Below, one piece after another: positions 54,734 through 63,957 of a stretch of 64,000 bases of DNA. How positions within the stretch are numbered: position 1 is the stretch's first letter; every line of letters starts with the position of its first letter. Source of the DNA: Acidobacteriota bacterium (GTDB taxonomy: Bacteria; Acidobacteriota; Terriglobia; Terriglobales; Acidobacteriaceae); NCBI GenBank assembly GCA_021816455.1, contig JAKAXU010000007.1, positions 40,407 to 104,406 of the forward strand. Direction: 5' to 3'. Position numbers and translations under genes: made by a program. Below the pieces are notes generated by a model. The model was given only the letters and a program-made list of their open reading frames with translations, was not told where the DNA came from and did no database searches.

Positions 54734-56214
54734 GATCGATCGTACGTGCGACGGCGATGTTAAGCAGCAGCTCGCTGATCGGAATTCTGCTTGGGTTGGC
54801 TTCCTCGAAAATCCTTGCGACGGTGCTTCATCCCGCCGGCTATGGCTACTACGGAGTTCTGCAGAGTTTCATTCTGGCAGGAAGCCTGCTGGTGGGAATC
54901 GGAACACCGACCGGTCTGGTACGAATGGGGGCGACTGCGGCGAAGAATGGGGAGGATGAGGCGGTCTTTGCTCTCAGCAATGGAGCATGGCTACTGTACG
55001 GAGCGATGACGTTGCCGTTGATCGCTGCCTTCTATTTTTTTCGTGCGCCACTGAGCTACTGGATTCTAGGCAGCACGGAGCACGCAGCAGATATGCTTCC
55101 GCTTGGCATTGCGTTGGCTGTTGCGGTGGCACTCAATGTTCAGAACGGCATCATGAATGCATGGCATCGGGTGGAAGCGCTTGCTTCGTACGGCGTTGTC
55201 AATGCAGTGGGCAACGCGTCAGTGGGAATAGGCTCGGTGCTCTTATGGGGAGAGCGCGGGATAGTACCCGCCGTGGTGATCAGTTCATTTACAAGCTGGT
55301 TTGCCTCGAGATATTTTCTCATGCGCAGCGTGGGCAAAGCCCGCGTTCGGATCGGTTTCCGAAAGTCCGTTGAGTCGGCACGTGCACTGTTTGCCTTCGG
55401 CGTTCCTTACTCCATCAGTGTCATGGTTGGGAAGGGCGTTCAATATGCCATGCCGCTTGTTGTCCTACACCTGCTGAACGCCGCAGGAGTCGGATATTAC
55501 AAAGCTGCGGCAACGATTACGATTGGCTACCTCGGATTTCTGGTGACCGCGATGACGCAGGATTATTATCCGCGCGTTTCGGCGGTGAAGGATGATCCGA
55601 AAGCAATGACTGAGGTGATCAATGAGCAGCATCGGCTGATCATCCTGCTTGCTGCACCGGTGATTCTGGGTACGATGACGCTGGCTTCGTGGGTGATCCC
55701 ACTCATCTACTCTTCGAGTTTTCTGCCGACGGTGGATATTCTGGAGTGGCAGTTAATCGGTGATATTCTCAGGCTTTCCAGCTGGACGATGTCCTATGCG
55801 ATTCTGGCTCGGTGTCACCCGTCAATCTATTTTCTGAGCGAAGCGGTGCTTGGCGCTGGCACCTTGCTCACAACCTGGGGAGCCATTCGATATTTTGGTC
55901 TTGCAGGTCTTGGCATTAGTTTCGTTATCACATATGTCCTTTTCTATGTGGTTGTCTGGATCATTCTGCGGCGCGAACTGCAACTGCGATGGACAAAGTT
56001 CAATCGGAATCTGATGATTGCAGTGCTGAGCGCCGCCGCACTGATACGCTTGCTGCCATCGACTCCGCTGGCATCCTTCCGCATCGCGATTGGAGTTGTT
56101 CTTACCGTCGGTTTCGGGGTCTTCGCGGCCCGAACCCTCTGGCGCGAATCAAAGACAATGCGCGTCAGCGAAACAAAACAGATCCAGGAATCCATCACAG
56201 AGACTGGAAAATGA
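54730..56214 (+). CDS. Wzx-like lipid-linked repeat-unit flippase
   Basis: An inner-membrane MATE/MOP-superfamily protein of 494 residues with about 12-14 hydrophobic segments (for example [66 protein letters not shown]). The N-terminal 'G...K..L....G...YG......' pattern and loop placement are typical of Wzx, which moves undecaprenyl-linked repeats across the membrane. Both ends are ATGA overlaps, with the aminotransferase before and the pyruvyl transferase after, so the three genes form one translational unit. Substrate specificity cannot be read. Confidence 0.9.
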   Translation: MRSIVRATAMLSSSSLIGILLGLASSKILATVLHPAGYGYYGVLQSFILAGSLLVGIGTPTGLVRMGATAAKNGEDEAVFALSNGAWLLYGAMTLPLIAAFYFFRAPLSYWILGSTEHAADMLPLGIALAVAVALNVQNGIMNAWHRVEALASYGVVNAVGNASVGIGSVLLWGERGIVPAVVISSFTSWFASRYFLMRSVGKARVRIGFRKSVESARALFAFGVPYSISVMVGKGVQYAMPLVVLHLLNAAGVGYYKAAATITIGYLGFLVTAMTQDYYPRVSAVKDDPKAMTEVINEQHRLIILLAAPVILGTMTLASWVIPLIYSSSFLPTVDILEWQLIGDILRLSSWTMSYAILARCHPSIYFLSEAVLGAGTLLTTWGAIRYFGLAGLGISFVITYVLFYVVVWIILRRELQLRWTKFNRNLMIAVLSAAALIRLLPSTPLASFRIAIGVVLTVGFGVFAARTLWRESKTMRVSETKQIQESITETGK

Positions 56215-57596
56215 TGAAACAGACTGTTATCGCTCCGACTCCATCGCTTGCTCGCAGGATGCGCGTCGGAATCCTCGGAGCCTCGTACGAGACACCAAAC
56301 CTTGGCGTCAGTGCGCTGGCTGCTGGTGCGGTTCGCTCGATTCGAAATTGCTATCCGGACGCAGAGGTATTTTTTCTGGAGTTTGAGCGGCAAGCATCCG
56401 TACATTCCATTCCCGATGGAGTGTCGACTGTTGATGTTCCCCTCGCCCACATGCGGTTTTCGTGGAAGATATGGCTTCCAAACAACATTCTTGTCCTTCT
56501 GGCACTAGCTCTGTGTTCGAGAATATTGCCGACGCGCGGACTTAGAAACAGAGTGATTGGAATCAACACATGTCTGCGCAGGATATGTGAGAGCGAGCTA
56601 TTTGGAGCCGTCTCTGGCGGCGATAGTTTCAGCGATCTCTATGGTCTGTCGCGTTTTTTTTATGTGACACTGCCGTCGATTCTGGTGCTGATTCTGGGGC
56701 GTCCTCTTGTGCTGCTACCACAGACGTATGGCCCGTTCCGTTCCTCACTGGCTTCGAAGGTCGCGTTGTGGATTGTGCGGAGGTCGAGCCGAGTATTCTG
56801 TCGCGACTATCGTTCTTTGCCCGCGTTTCTGGATCAGGTTGGAGCAGGACGGGATGCCATTCGGAGAGAATTCTGTTATGACATGGCCTTTGGTATCGAC
56901 GCGCTGCCTCCAGGCAGGATTGAGATTGAGGGGCTGACTCTGGACAAGGAGCGATCGCCCGATCTTGTCGGTTTAAACGTGAGTGGTCTTCTCTATAAAG
57001 GAGGGTACAGCGAAAACAATCAGTTTGGCCTGCGGAGTAACTATCGCGAGATGATTGCCGCACTGATTGAGCGATTGGTTGCAAATGGCGCGCGGGTGTT
57101 ACTGGTTCCTCATGTCTTTGCCGAAAGTGGGTCAGAGGCTGAAAGTGATTCGGTGGCCTGCGAGGAATTGTACTCGCAACTAGCCCCCTCCTATCCCGGG
57201 AAACTAGGAGTTCTGCGGGGCATTTACACACCGCATGAGATGCGATACATCACCGGATTTTGTTCCTTTTTTCTTGGTTCGCGCATGCACGCCTGCATCG
57301 GGGCATTGTCTTTGTGTGTTCCTGCAGTCGGTCTTGCTTATAGCGACAAGTTCCTGGCGGTGTTGGAGACAGTGGGCATTCCGTCGCTGGCAATGGATAT
57401 CCGGTTTGTCCCTGCGGAGGATCTGATGAGAGCGATCGATGAAGCCTGGGCCAGTCGTGCCACGCTCTCCAGACAACTGGAAGAGACCATTCCTCAGATC
57501 AGAAATACGGTCCATCGCCTTTTTCAGATGGAGGATGTAACGAGCAAGGATGGCACAGGAAGTTCGTTCCCGTGCAGTGAGCTGACAGCGCGATGA
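56211..57596 (+). CDS. Polysaccharide pyruvyl transferase family protein
   Basis: An enzyme of the family that forms pyruvate ketals on surface-polymer sugars. The true start is ATG 56211 (overlap ATGA with the flippase); the ORF track adds 74 codons lying inside that gene. The 461 residues include MRVGILGASYETPNLGVSALAAGAVRSI, the middle FGAVSGGDSFSDLYG and RPLVLLPQTYGPFRS, and the C-terminal YITGFCSFFLGSRMHACIGALSLCVPAVGLAYSDKF, which match the GT-B-like fold of PF04230 proteins such as CsaB and WcaK. A pyruvyl group would give the polymer negative charge. Some members have other roles, so the reaction is inferred. Confidence 0.88.
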   Translation: MMKQTVIAPTPSLARRMRVGILGASYETPNLGVSALAAGAVRSIRNCYPDAEVFFLEFERQASVHSIPDGVSTVDVPLAHMRFSWKIWLPNNILVLLALALCSRILPTRGLRNRVIGINTCLRRICESELFGAVSGGDSFSDLYGLSRFFYVTLPSILVLILGRPLVLLPQTYGPFRSSLASKVALWIVRRSSRVFCRDYRSLPAFLDQVGAGRDAIRREFCYDMAFGIDALPPGRIEIEGLTLDKERSPDLVGLNVSGLLYKGGYSENNQFGLRSNYREMIAALIERLVANGARVLLVPHVFAESGSEAESDSVACEELYSQLAPSYPGKLGVLRGIYTPHEMRYITGFCSFFLGSRMHACIGALSLCVPAVGLAYSDKFLAVLETVGIPSLAMDIRFVPAEDLMRAIDEAWASRATLSRQLEETIPQIRNTVHRLFQMEDVTSKDGTGSSFPCSELTAR

Positions 57597-57768
57597 AGTG
57601 CATCGCCAACTTGTCGGCTGGATCGTTCTGGCTCCGACAACTCAAGAAAAACGATGAAAGTCGCGGATAAGTTGTGAAGCCAGTCTGCGAAGAGTCCGAT
57701 GGAATTTTTGCGGACGATATGCTATCGACAATCCGGCGGTCAATTCCTGCCGGAGATAAGAGTACGAA

Positions 57769-58818
57769 ATGACCATTCATACAATCGACCCCATGACCGA
57801 TCCGCGCTGGGATACGCTGGTGGGGAAACATCCGAAGGCTTCTGTCTTTCATGCAGCAACATGGCTTAGATCCATTCGAGATACCTATGGTCACGAGAGC
57901 CTCGCGCTGACTACCTGCTCACCGAATGAGTCACTGACGAGCGCGTTGGTGCTCTGCCGAGTGAAGAGTTGGATAACGGGAAATCGTATAGTCTCACTTC
58001 CATTCGCCGATCATTGCGACCCGCTGACTTCGTCCGAAGAGGAGACTGCAAACTATCTCCATAGCCTGGCGCAATACTCAGAAGAAAAGGGCTACAAGTA
58101 TGTGGAACTGCGGCCGACGACAGCGCTTTCCGGGGACCTGATGGCACAAGATTCCTTCTCCGGTTGCGCTGGCTATGCATTCCATACGCTTGATCTTGAA
58201 CCCGCGATCGACGAGTTATGGCGCGGCCTTCATCATAGCTGCATCCGGAGAAAGGTGCAGCGGGCGAGACGTGAGTCGCTGGTGACTGAGTGGGGGCGCA
58301 ATGAGCGACTTCTGGGGATGTTCTATCAGCTGATGGTGGAGACCCGTAGGCGGCATCAGTTACCTCCTCAGCCAATTCACTGGTTTCGGAGTCTGATTCG
58401 AAATTATGGCGATGACGCTGTGCTGTGGGTAGCTTCCAGGGAGGAGCGTCCTGTGGCTGCCATCCTCACGATCGCCGGCTCGCAGGCTGTTGTCTATAAG
58501 TATGGTTGCTCAAGTGCGCAGGATCATAACCTGGGCGGAATGCCCTTGCTTTTCTGGCATGCGATCGAGTATGCAAAGGCAAGAGGGGCGAGGATATTTG
58601 ACTTTGGACGCTCCGATCTTGACAATCCTGGGTTGATTGCGTTCAAGGGGCATTGGGGAACGAAATACTCCACGCTTACCTATTATAGGAACGGACAGAG
58701 ATCAATGGTTCCGGAACACGATTCGAAGCGCTTGCGCATGGCGAGACACCTGTTTGCGCGATTTCCGGAGTCGTGCCTGGTTGCAGCCGGCAGGATTCTT
58801 TACAAACACATGGGTTGA
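57769..58818 (+). CDS. FemAB-like GNAT protein
   Basis: A 349-residue cytosolic protein with the FemAB-type split fold: ASVFHAATWLRSIRDTYGHESLAL near the start, SLPFADHCDPL, YKYVELRPTTALSG, then HHSCIRRKVQRARRESLVTEWG and the second GNAT half GGMPLLFWHAIEYAKARGARIFDFGRSDLDNPGLIAFKGHWGTKYSTLTYY. This is the form found in EPS gene clusters, sometimes called PEP-CTERM/exosortase-associated FemAB, though no exosortase is visible here. It may attach an aminoacyl or acyl group to a sugar precursor. ATG 57769 lies after a 172-base spacer. Confidence 0.85.
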   Translation: MTIHTIDPMTDPRWDTLVGKHPKASVFHAATWLRSIRDTYGHESLALTTCSPNESLTSALVLCRVKSWITGNRIVSLPFADHCDPLTSSEEETANYLHSLAQYSEEKGYKYVELRPTTALSGDLMAQDSFSGCAGYAFHTLDLEPAIDELWRGLHHSCIRRKVQRARRESLVTEWGRNERLLGMFYQLMVETRRRHQLPPQPIHWFRSLIRNYGDDAVLWVASREERPVAAILTIAGSQAVVYKYGCSSAQDHNLGGMPLLFWHAIEYAKARGARIFDFGRSDLDNPGLIAFKGHWGTKYSTLTYYRNGQRSMVPEHDSKRLRMARHLFARFPESCLVAAGRILYKHMG

Positions 58819-58852
58819 AGAGTCATTCCACCACGCCTCACCTGAGTGTCCT

Positions 58853-60253
58853 ATGAATAAAATTCTTGAAAATCATTTCCGTATTCCAGCAGGTATGGTC
58901 GAAATCAAAGGCCCCCAGTCCTTCACCGCGGAGAGTGGATTTTTCCGGTTTGGTCCGTTGACCCACTGTTATGGCAGAAGGTGGACGGAATGTGCGAAGA
59001 AGAGCGAGCTATCGCACGATTCTGCAAGCTCTGTGCGCAGTAAGGGTGGCGTGTGCTTCCTGCCATTCGACCTCCAGGAGATTGTTGATGGTCTTCGTTA
59101 CGAGCGCTACATCTCTGGGGAGGCAAATCAGCGGGTTGGTTCTCTGGCGCGAGCGGTATATTACGCAATCCGGCCACTGCTTCCGGTTGGCTTGCGCCGG
59201 TATGCGCAACGGCGTGCGCTGAGGGGATGGAATCATCCAGGCTTTCCCGTCTGGCCGGTGGATCGTACTGTGGACTTGCTTCTGGAGCAGGTTTTGTTGC
59301 TTGCGATGGAAGCAAGGGGTTTACAGGAAATCCCATTCATCTGGTTCTGGCCGGACGGAAGTACGGGTTGCATCACGATGACACACGACGTGGAGACGAA
59401 AGCCGGATTAAGGTTTTGCGAAGAATTGATGCAGATGAATGAGCGATACAGGGTTCCAGCATCGTTTCAGCTCATTCCGGGAGCCAGATATTGTGCGACT
59501 TTGGACGATGTAGCGGGCATTCGCGGTCGGGGCTTTGAAGTCAATGTTCACGATTGGAAACATGATGGCGCGATGTTTTCCAGTCGGCAGGCATTTCTCG
59601 AAGCTTCTGCGAGGGTACAAGGCTGCGTGGAGGAATGGAACGTAAAGGGATTTCGTTCGGGTGCATTATATCGCAATCCCGACTGGATCTCTGAAATGAA
59701 GATTGCTTACGATATGTCCGTACCGACTTCGGGACGGCTTGAAGCACAACCTGGTGGCTGCTGCTCTTTGTTTCCGTGGTTCTTTGCAACTCCCTCCGAT
59801 ACTGCGCATGATAGGAATGCTGGGTCCGTTCTGGAGATTCCGGTAACAATGACGCAGGACTATTCGCTCTTTCACGTTCTTCAGGAGTATTCGCTGAGCA
59901 CGTGGGAGGCAGAACTAGCCGAAGTTCTTAATGGAAACGGTCTTGCAAGCTTTATTGTTCATCCGGACTATATTCGCGGTAATCGCGAGCAGCGGCTCTA
60001 CCTGAGTCTTCTGGAGCAGATATCGCGATTGCGCAGCGACCACAAAGTGTGGGTGGCGGCACCGGCAGAGATTCATCAGTGGTGGAGTCTGCGTGCCGGT
60101 ATGACGCTTGTTCGCATGGGAGATGGCTGGTGTGTGGAAGGCGAGGGAAGTGAACGCGCCTCCATCGCCTGGGCGCGGAGATCGGAGGAAGGTTTGTACT
60201 TCAAAGTAGATCAGGTGGTGAGCGCTGAAGGTGAATTGTACTCCGAGTCGTGA
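58853..60253 (+). CDS. NodB-like hydrolase-fold protein of the polysaccharide locus
   Basis: A 466-residue protein; ATG 58853 lies shortly after the FemAB-like stop (58818), whereas the ORF track start is inside that gene. After an N-terminal part without known domain, residues about 180-420 show a NodB-type barrel: GCITMTHDVETKAGLRFCEELMQMNERYRVPASFQLIPG with the THDVE metal-binding Asp, GFEVNVHDWKHDGAMFSSRQAFL with H-x-W-x-H in place of S-x-H-x3-H, VKGFRSGALYRNPDWI and FIVHPDYI. A beta-rich tail follows. The metal triad seems partly kept, so deacetylase or related hydrolase activity is possible. Confidence 0.72.
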   Translation: MNKILENHFRIPAGMVEIKGPQSFTAESGFFRFGPLTHCYGRRWTECAKKSELSHDSASSVRSKGGVCFLPFDLQEIVDGLRYERYISGEANQRVGSLARAVYYAIRPLLPVGLRRYAQRRALRGWNHPGFPVWPVDRTVDLLLEQVLLLAMEARGLQEIPFIWFWPDGSTGCITMTHDVETKAGLRFCEELMQMNERYRVPASFQLIPGARYCATLDDVAGIRGRGFEVNVHDWKHDGAMFSSRQAFLEASARVQGCVEEWNVKGFRSGALYRNPDWISEMKIAYDMSVPTSGRLEAQPGGCCSLFPWFFATPSDTAHDRNAGSVLEIPVTMTQDYSLFHVLQEYSLSTWEAELAEVLNGNGLASFIVHPDYIRGNREQRLYLSLLEQISRLRSDHKVWVAAPAEIHQWWSLRAGMTLVRMGDGWCVEGEGSERASIAWARRSEEGLYFKVDQVVSAEGELYSES

Positions 60254-60401
60254 GTTAATTTTCGTAATACATCTGCGATAGATTATGGTTGGAACTGCGA
60301 TGTGGGAGCTGCGATGAAGGATCATATTGATCGACGCAAAGCGCGCGGTACAGCGTGAAAGAAGATAGGTTTCTCAGCAGAAGAGGTTGGAGGAAGCAAT
60401 C

Positions 60402-61970
60402 GTGCCTGAAGAGAGTAGCGATATCAACGGCCTGGTAGGTCGTATCTTGTCAATTGTCGCGAGACGACGCTGGTGGATTGTTCTGCCGATGTGTCTGATT
60501 GGGGCTGGGGCCGCACTTGTGTCTCTGGTGCTCCCAAATCATTATCGGTCGGCGGCTACCATTGAGGTCGATAGCCGAAAAATCTCGAATGAGTATGTTG
60601 TGGCGATCAATACGGGTAATCCTACAGATGTCGTGAACGCGATTCAGAACAAGATCTTATCGCGCACACGCCTGCTTCAGATTGCCGACGAGTTTCATCT
60701 TTACCAGCGGCTCGCCGGAAATCCGGAAGCGCGGTTGGAAGCAATGCGCAACGATATCGAATTGCAGCCGCTGGATAAAAATTCCAATCAGAAGATGCTG
60801 AATACGTTCCTGGTGGCGTTCACAGCGTTAAGCCCTGACATTGCACAGAAGGTTGCTGAGCGACTGACGCAGCTATTTATCAGGGAGAATCTCAACTTTC
60901 AGCAGGAGAGAGACAAGGGAGCGACGGCGTTTCTCAACCAGCAACTTGTGGTGGTGCGTGCAAATCTGGATAAGAGTCAGGCAGCGTTGGCAACCTTTAA
61001 GGCACAGCATCTGGGTGAACTTCCGGAAGAGCAGCAGAGCAATTTGGAAGCACTGACGGGGTTACAGATGCAGCTTCAGACTGCACAGAGCAACCTGATG
61101 CAGGCGAGGCAGCAGCGAGCCGCGTTGCAGTCTTCGCTAGCGTTTCAAGCCGCTTCGAATGCTGATGGGGTTACTTCGTCCACAGAGTCGACGCCTCTGT
61201 CGAAGGCACGGGCGGATCTGGCGCAGTTGACGGCTCAGCGCGACGCGCTGTTGGCGCGCTACAGCCCGCTTTACCCAGACGTGATCAACCTGAATCAGGA
61301 AATTCTGAAAGCGAAGGCTCGCGTTCATGCGCTGACGAGCGAATCTCCATCCGGCAGTGCAGGAGTGACAACGCCGAAGGAGACATCCGATCCGGCCGTG
61401 GTTCAGATCAAAAGTCAACTTGCGGCAACCGATGCTGAAATTAAGAATGCGGAACAGATAAGTGCTAAACTTCAGACGAAAATTGACGAGTATCAGTCGA
61501 AATTGGGTCTGGAGCCTCTCCGACAGCAGCAGCTTTCTGAGCTTGAACAGGAGTACACTGTTGCACAAAAGCAGTACGCTGAACTACTCGGCAGGCAATC
61601 CGAATCGGAACTTGCCGCGGGAATGGCGCAGCAGGAAGGAAGCAAGGATTTTCAGATGATTGATCCGCCCGATTTTCCCTGGCAACCATCTGGACCGCAC
61701 CGCATGAAGATTGCTGCGGGGGGGCTTGCCGGAGGGTTGTTTCTTGGACTTGCGCTTGCATTCCTAGTCGATAGCCGCGATCGCTCCTTTCATACCGAGA
61801 GCGAAGTCAGGACATATCTTTCGATACCTATGGTCGTCGGAGTTCCTCCGCTTGATACTCCGAAAGATATGCGGGCACGCCGCAATACACGACGAATTGA
61901 ATGGGTGATGGCGGTCGTACTCACCCTTCTGGTTACAGCGGCGGAGATACTGGTTCTGCGTCGACTTTGA
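60402..61970 (+). CDS. Wzz-like polysaccharide co-polymerase (chain-length determinant)
   Basis: An inner-membrane protein setting polymer length and activating the kinase encoded next. GTG 60402 has TTGGAGGAAG upstream and is chosen over TTG 60387; 522 residues. The layout is: first membrane helix WIVLPMCLIGAGAALVSLVL, the Wzz domain (NHYRSAATIEVDSRKISNEY), long coiled coils (residues 160-400, for example LVVVRANLDKSQAALATFKAQHL and LSELEQEYTVAQKQYAELLGRQ), then the GNVR-like turn ending FQMIDPPDFPWQPSGPHRMKIAAGGLAGGLFLGLALAFLVD, the second helix. An extra C-terminal hydrophobic segment (VMAVVLTLLVTAAEILVL) follows. The kinase domain is on a separate gene. Confidence 0.93.
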   Translation: MPEESSDINGLVGRILSIVARRRWWIVLPMCLIGAGAALVSLVLPNHYRSAATIEVDSRKISNEYVVAINTGNPTDVVNAIQNKILSRTRLLQIADEFHLYQRLAGNPEARLEAMRNDIELQPLDKNSNQKMLNTFLVAFTALSPDIAQKVAERLTQLFIRENLNFQQERDKGATAFLNQQLVVVRANLDKSQAALATFKAQHLGELPEEQQSNLEALTGLQMQLQTAQSNLMQARQQRAALQSSLAFQAASNADGVTSSTESTPLSKARADLAQLTAQRDALLARYSPLYPDVINLNQEILKAKARVHALTSESPSGSAGVTTPKETSDPAVVQIKSQLAATDAEIKNAEQISAKLQTKIDEYQSKLGLEPLRQQQLSELEQEYTVAQKQYAELLGRQSESELAAGMAQQEGSKDFQMIDPPDFPWQPSGPHRMKIAAGGLAGGLFLGLALAFLVDSRDRSFHTESEVRTYLSIPMVVGVPPLDTPKDMRARRNTRRIEWVMAVVLTLLVTAAEILVLRRL

Positions 61971-62038
61971 CGCCGTCAACGGTCTGCTTACATTCGATGC
62001 GTTAATTGTGATATTGAGTAGCAGAAAGGAATCGCTTC

Positions 62039-62848
62039 TTGGACAGCATCTTGGAATATCTTCAACGTGGTGCTAAATCATCTCCGAGCAATCCGAGCCC
62101 GATGCAGAACCAACTCGGGCAAGGCGGCTATCAATCGCCCAATGCCATTGTGGAAGTTGCGGTAGAAACTCAGCCCGAATCCAGGATAGTTCTGCACTCT
62201 GAACCGGACAGTCTTGCCGCAGATCGCTATCGTCTCGTGCGCGTCTACCTGACGTCTCTCTGGAGCCGCAAGAAAATCCGGCGCGTGATGGTGGCAAGTG
62301 CTATGCCTGGGGAAGGGAAGAGCACATCCGCGATCAATCTGGCATTTGCTTTGGCAGAGCGAAGCGAGACCCGAGTTGTGCTCGTCGAGGCGGATCTTCG
62401 CCAGCCAGTGGTTGGTGAACGACTCGGCCTTCCATCCGGTCCAGGCCTTCTTCACTGCCTCCGCGATGGCCTGGAGCCGATGAAAGCAGTGCGACGGTTG
62501 CAGCATGGAGGCCTTTACGTGCTGTCCGCAGGAGAGACAACTTCCAATCCGATCGACCTACTGAACTCAGAGCGCTTTGCGAGCGTTCTAAATGAACTGG
62601 CTGCAGTTTTTGATTGGTTGATTATAGATGTTCCTGCGATTGTTTCGGTGCCGGATGGGCTTGCGATTCGCCTGCACTGCGATGCCTGTCTCTGGGTAAC
62701 TCGCGCCAACCGTACACCAAAAGAATTGGTTCGGAGTACGATACAGCAATTTGGAGAAGATATAGTGATTGGATTGCTTTTGAACGATGTGAAACAACAG
62801 GAAGATCGGTACGCTTATTATTATGCTTCCTCTAAATCGGATTCATAA
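62039..62848 (+). CDS. BY-kinase-type ATPase (CpsD/CapB-like)
   Basis: A cytosolic tyrosine-kinase-type P-loop protein of 269 residues that works with the Wzz-like protein to control polymerisation. Walker A is MPGEGKSTSAINLAFALA, Walker A' VVLVEADLRQPVVG and Walker B WLIIDVPAIVSVPDGLAI, in which the usual DTPP is DVPA. The tail DRYAYYYASSKSDS supplies a cluster of tyrosines that may be phosphorylated. TTG 62039, preceded by GAAAGGAATC, is the probable start. The split of kinase and membrane part resembles Gram-positive systems rather than fused Wzc. It is the last gene of the locus. Confidence 0.9.
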   Translation: MDSILEYLQRGAKSSPSNPSPMQNQLGQGGYQSPNAIVEVAVETQPESRIVLHSEPDSLAADRYRLVRVYLTSLWSRKKIRRVMVASAMPGEGKSTSAINLAFALAERSETRVVLVEADLRQPVVGERLGLPSGPGLLHCLRDGLEPMKAVRRLQHGGLYVLSAGETTSNPIDLLNSERFASVLNELAAVFDWLIIDVPAIVSVPDGLAIRLHCDACLWVTRANRTPKELVRSTIQQFGEDIVIGLLLNDVKQQEDRYAYYYASSKSDS

Positions 62849-63465
62849 CTGTATTTCCGCCAGGGAAACAGGAGAAATTGCGATTTGAGCAGAAAAGCAA
62901 TCGTCACAGACTTTCAGACAATGCTGTTGAGCTGTAGGCGTAGCCGGATGGATTGGCCTGCTTGTATTCCGGTCAAACCCGGAATTCCTACCCACATCAC
63001 AACGGAATCGCTGCCCACATCAGAGCGTTTTCAGTGCCCACATCCACTGGAACCACCTGCCCATATGGACCAGAATTGCAGCATGTATCCGAATTGGCGA
63101 TCTGAGAAGGTGAGCGGCAATGATTGATTGCACAAAAAGCTTCATGCAGTGAAAAGATGCTGACAGTTTTAAAATCTGTTATTTATGGCGGATGGGCGCT
63201 TGACATGGGAAGACGGAGATGAGAGATTAAATCAATAGCGTCATTTCTTACTTTCTCGTTCCAATCTGATGGCGCAAAAAGCACCACGCTACAGGTTTTT
63301 CGATTTGCGCCGATAGCTGATAGAGGAACGGTTACGAGCTTGTCCCTGAGGTCTTCCCTGGTGCAGCTGCGGACGGGCCGCAGGACAATCCGAGTCGATG
63401 CTGTCCGCTGAGTGGCCTCATTTGGGGTTCCAGAATAGGTAGTTCGTATCTGTACTGGTGAAACC
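62849..63465. other. 617-base region with no supported gene, at the end of the polysaccharide locus
   Basis: It contains the 23-bp-period repeat array described separately and otherwise no coding evidence. A 104-codon ORF on the minus strand (63183-63497) has no recognised domain. The region may be a remnant of mobile-element activity. Confidence 0.5.
62989..63080. repeat. Four units of a 23-bp repeat resembling IS21-type transposon ends
   Basis: TACCCACATC, TGCCCACATC, TGCCCACATC and TGCCCATATG begin at 62989, 63012, 63035 and 63058, exactly 23 bases apart, and three of the four units have GGAA or AGAAT about five bases further on. Such multiple TGCCCAC-type repeats are what I recall for the transposase-binding ends of IS21-family elements. 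No istA or istB gene is within the window, so this would be a solitary end. Confidence 0.6.
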
Positions 63466-63957
63466 ATGATCATGCCAACTGTCTTTGAAGGAATCACAGG
63501 ATCCAGGACGGCCTCGGTTGCGATGAAGACAGCTCGAGTCGTGATCGCGGATGGCCAGACGATGTTTCGCGAAGGGATGAAGGCGCTTCTGACGGCGGAG
63601 CAGAAGTTCTCAGTCGTGGGTGAGGCAGCCGATGGAAAGGCTGCGCTGGAGCTAGTGAGTCAGGTCAAGCCCGATATCCTTCTCATGGATTTGGAGCTTG
63701 CAGGCCTCGATGCCATGGGGGTTCTTGCGGAACTTGCTCTGGTCGAGTCCAGTACCCGTACATTGATATTGACCAACGCTATTTCACGAGCGGATTATCT
63801 GCGTGCGTTGCAACTGGGTGCGCGTGGGATTGTGCTGAAGTCGTCCCCTGCCAAAGTACTGGTCGAAAGCCTCCTTTGTATCACTGCTGTCCAAATTAGC
63901 CGGAAGAGGGCTTTTGGGATAGCGAAATGTGCGGTGTTTTCATGCCTTGGCTATTGA
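63466..63957 (+). CDS. Response-regulator receiver protein, probably truncated
   Basis: A NarL-type receiver domain is clear over residues about 20-135: TARVVIADGQTMFREGMKALLTAEQKFSVVGEAADGKAALELVSQVKPDILLMDLELAGLDAMG, with the phospho-acceptor Asp in LLMDLEL, LILTNA and the conserved Lys in GIVLKSS. The acidic pocket normally reads DD; here it is IADGQ, with the second acid replaced by Gly. After SSPAKVLVESLL the sequence (CITAVQISRKRAFGIAKCAVFSCLGY) no longer follows the family, and no HTH output domain follows in any frame before the window ends. The short sequence GCTGTCCAA(A/G)TT occurs at the break (about 63886) and again at 63981, which may mark an insertion. True start may be ATG 63523 rather than 63466. 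Confidence 0.7.
   Translation: MIMPTVFEGITGSRTASVAMKTARVVIADGQTMFREGMKALLTAEQKFSVVGEAADGKAALELVSQVKPDILLMDLELAGLDAMGVLAELALVESSTRTLILTNAISRADYLRALQLGARGIVLKSSPAKVLVESLLCITAVQISRKRAFGIAKCAVFSCLGY

Noticed and set aside
57769-58818. Exosortase/PEP-CTERM system suggested by the FemAB-like gene
   Set aside because: No exosortase and no PEP-CTERM tail was found in any protein of the locus.
62989-63080. CRISPR array
   Set aside because: Units are 23 bases apart with only about 10 conserved bases and no spacers of normal size; no cas gene is present.
63183-63497. 104-codon minus-strand ORF divergent to the response regulator
   Set aside because: No recognisable domain and no persuasive ribosome site; left unannotated although it cannot be fully excluded.
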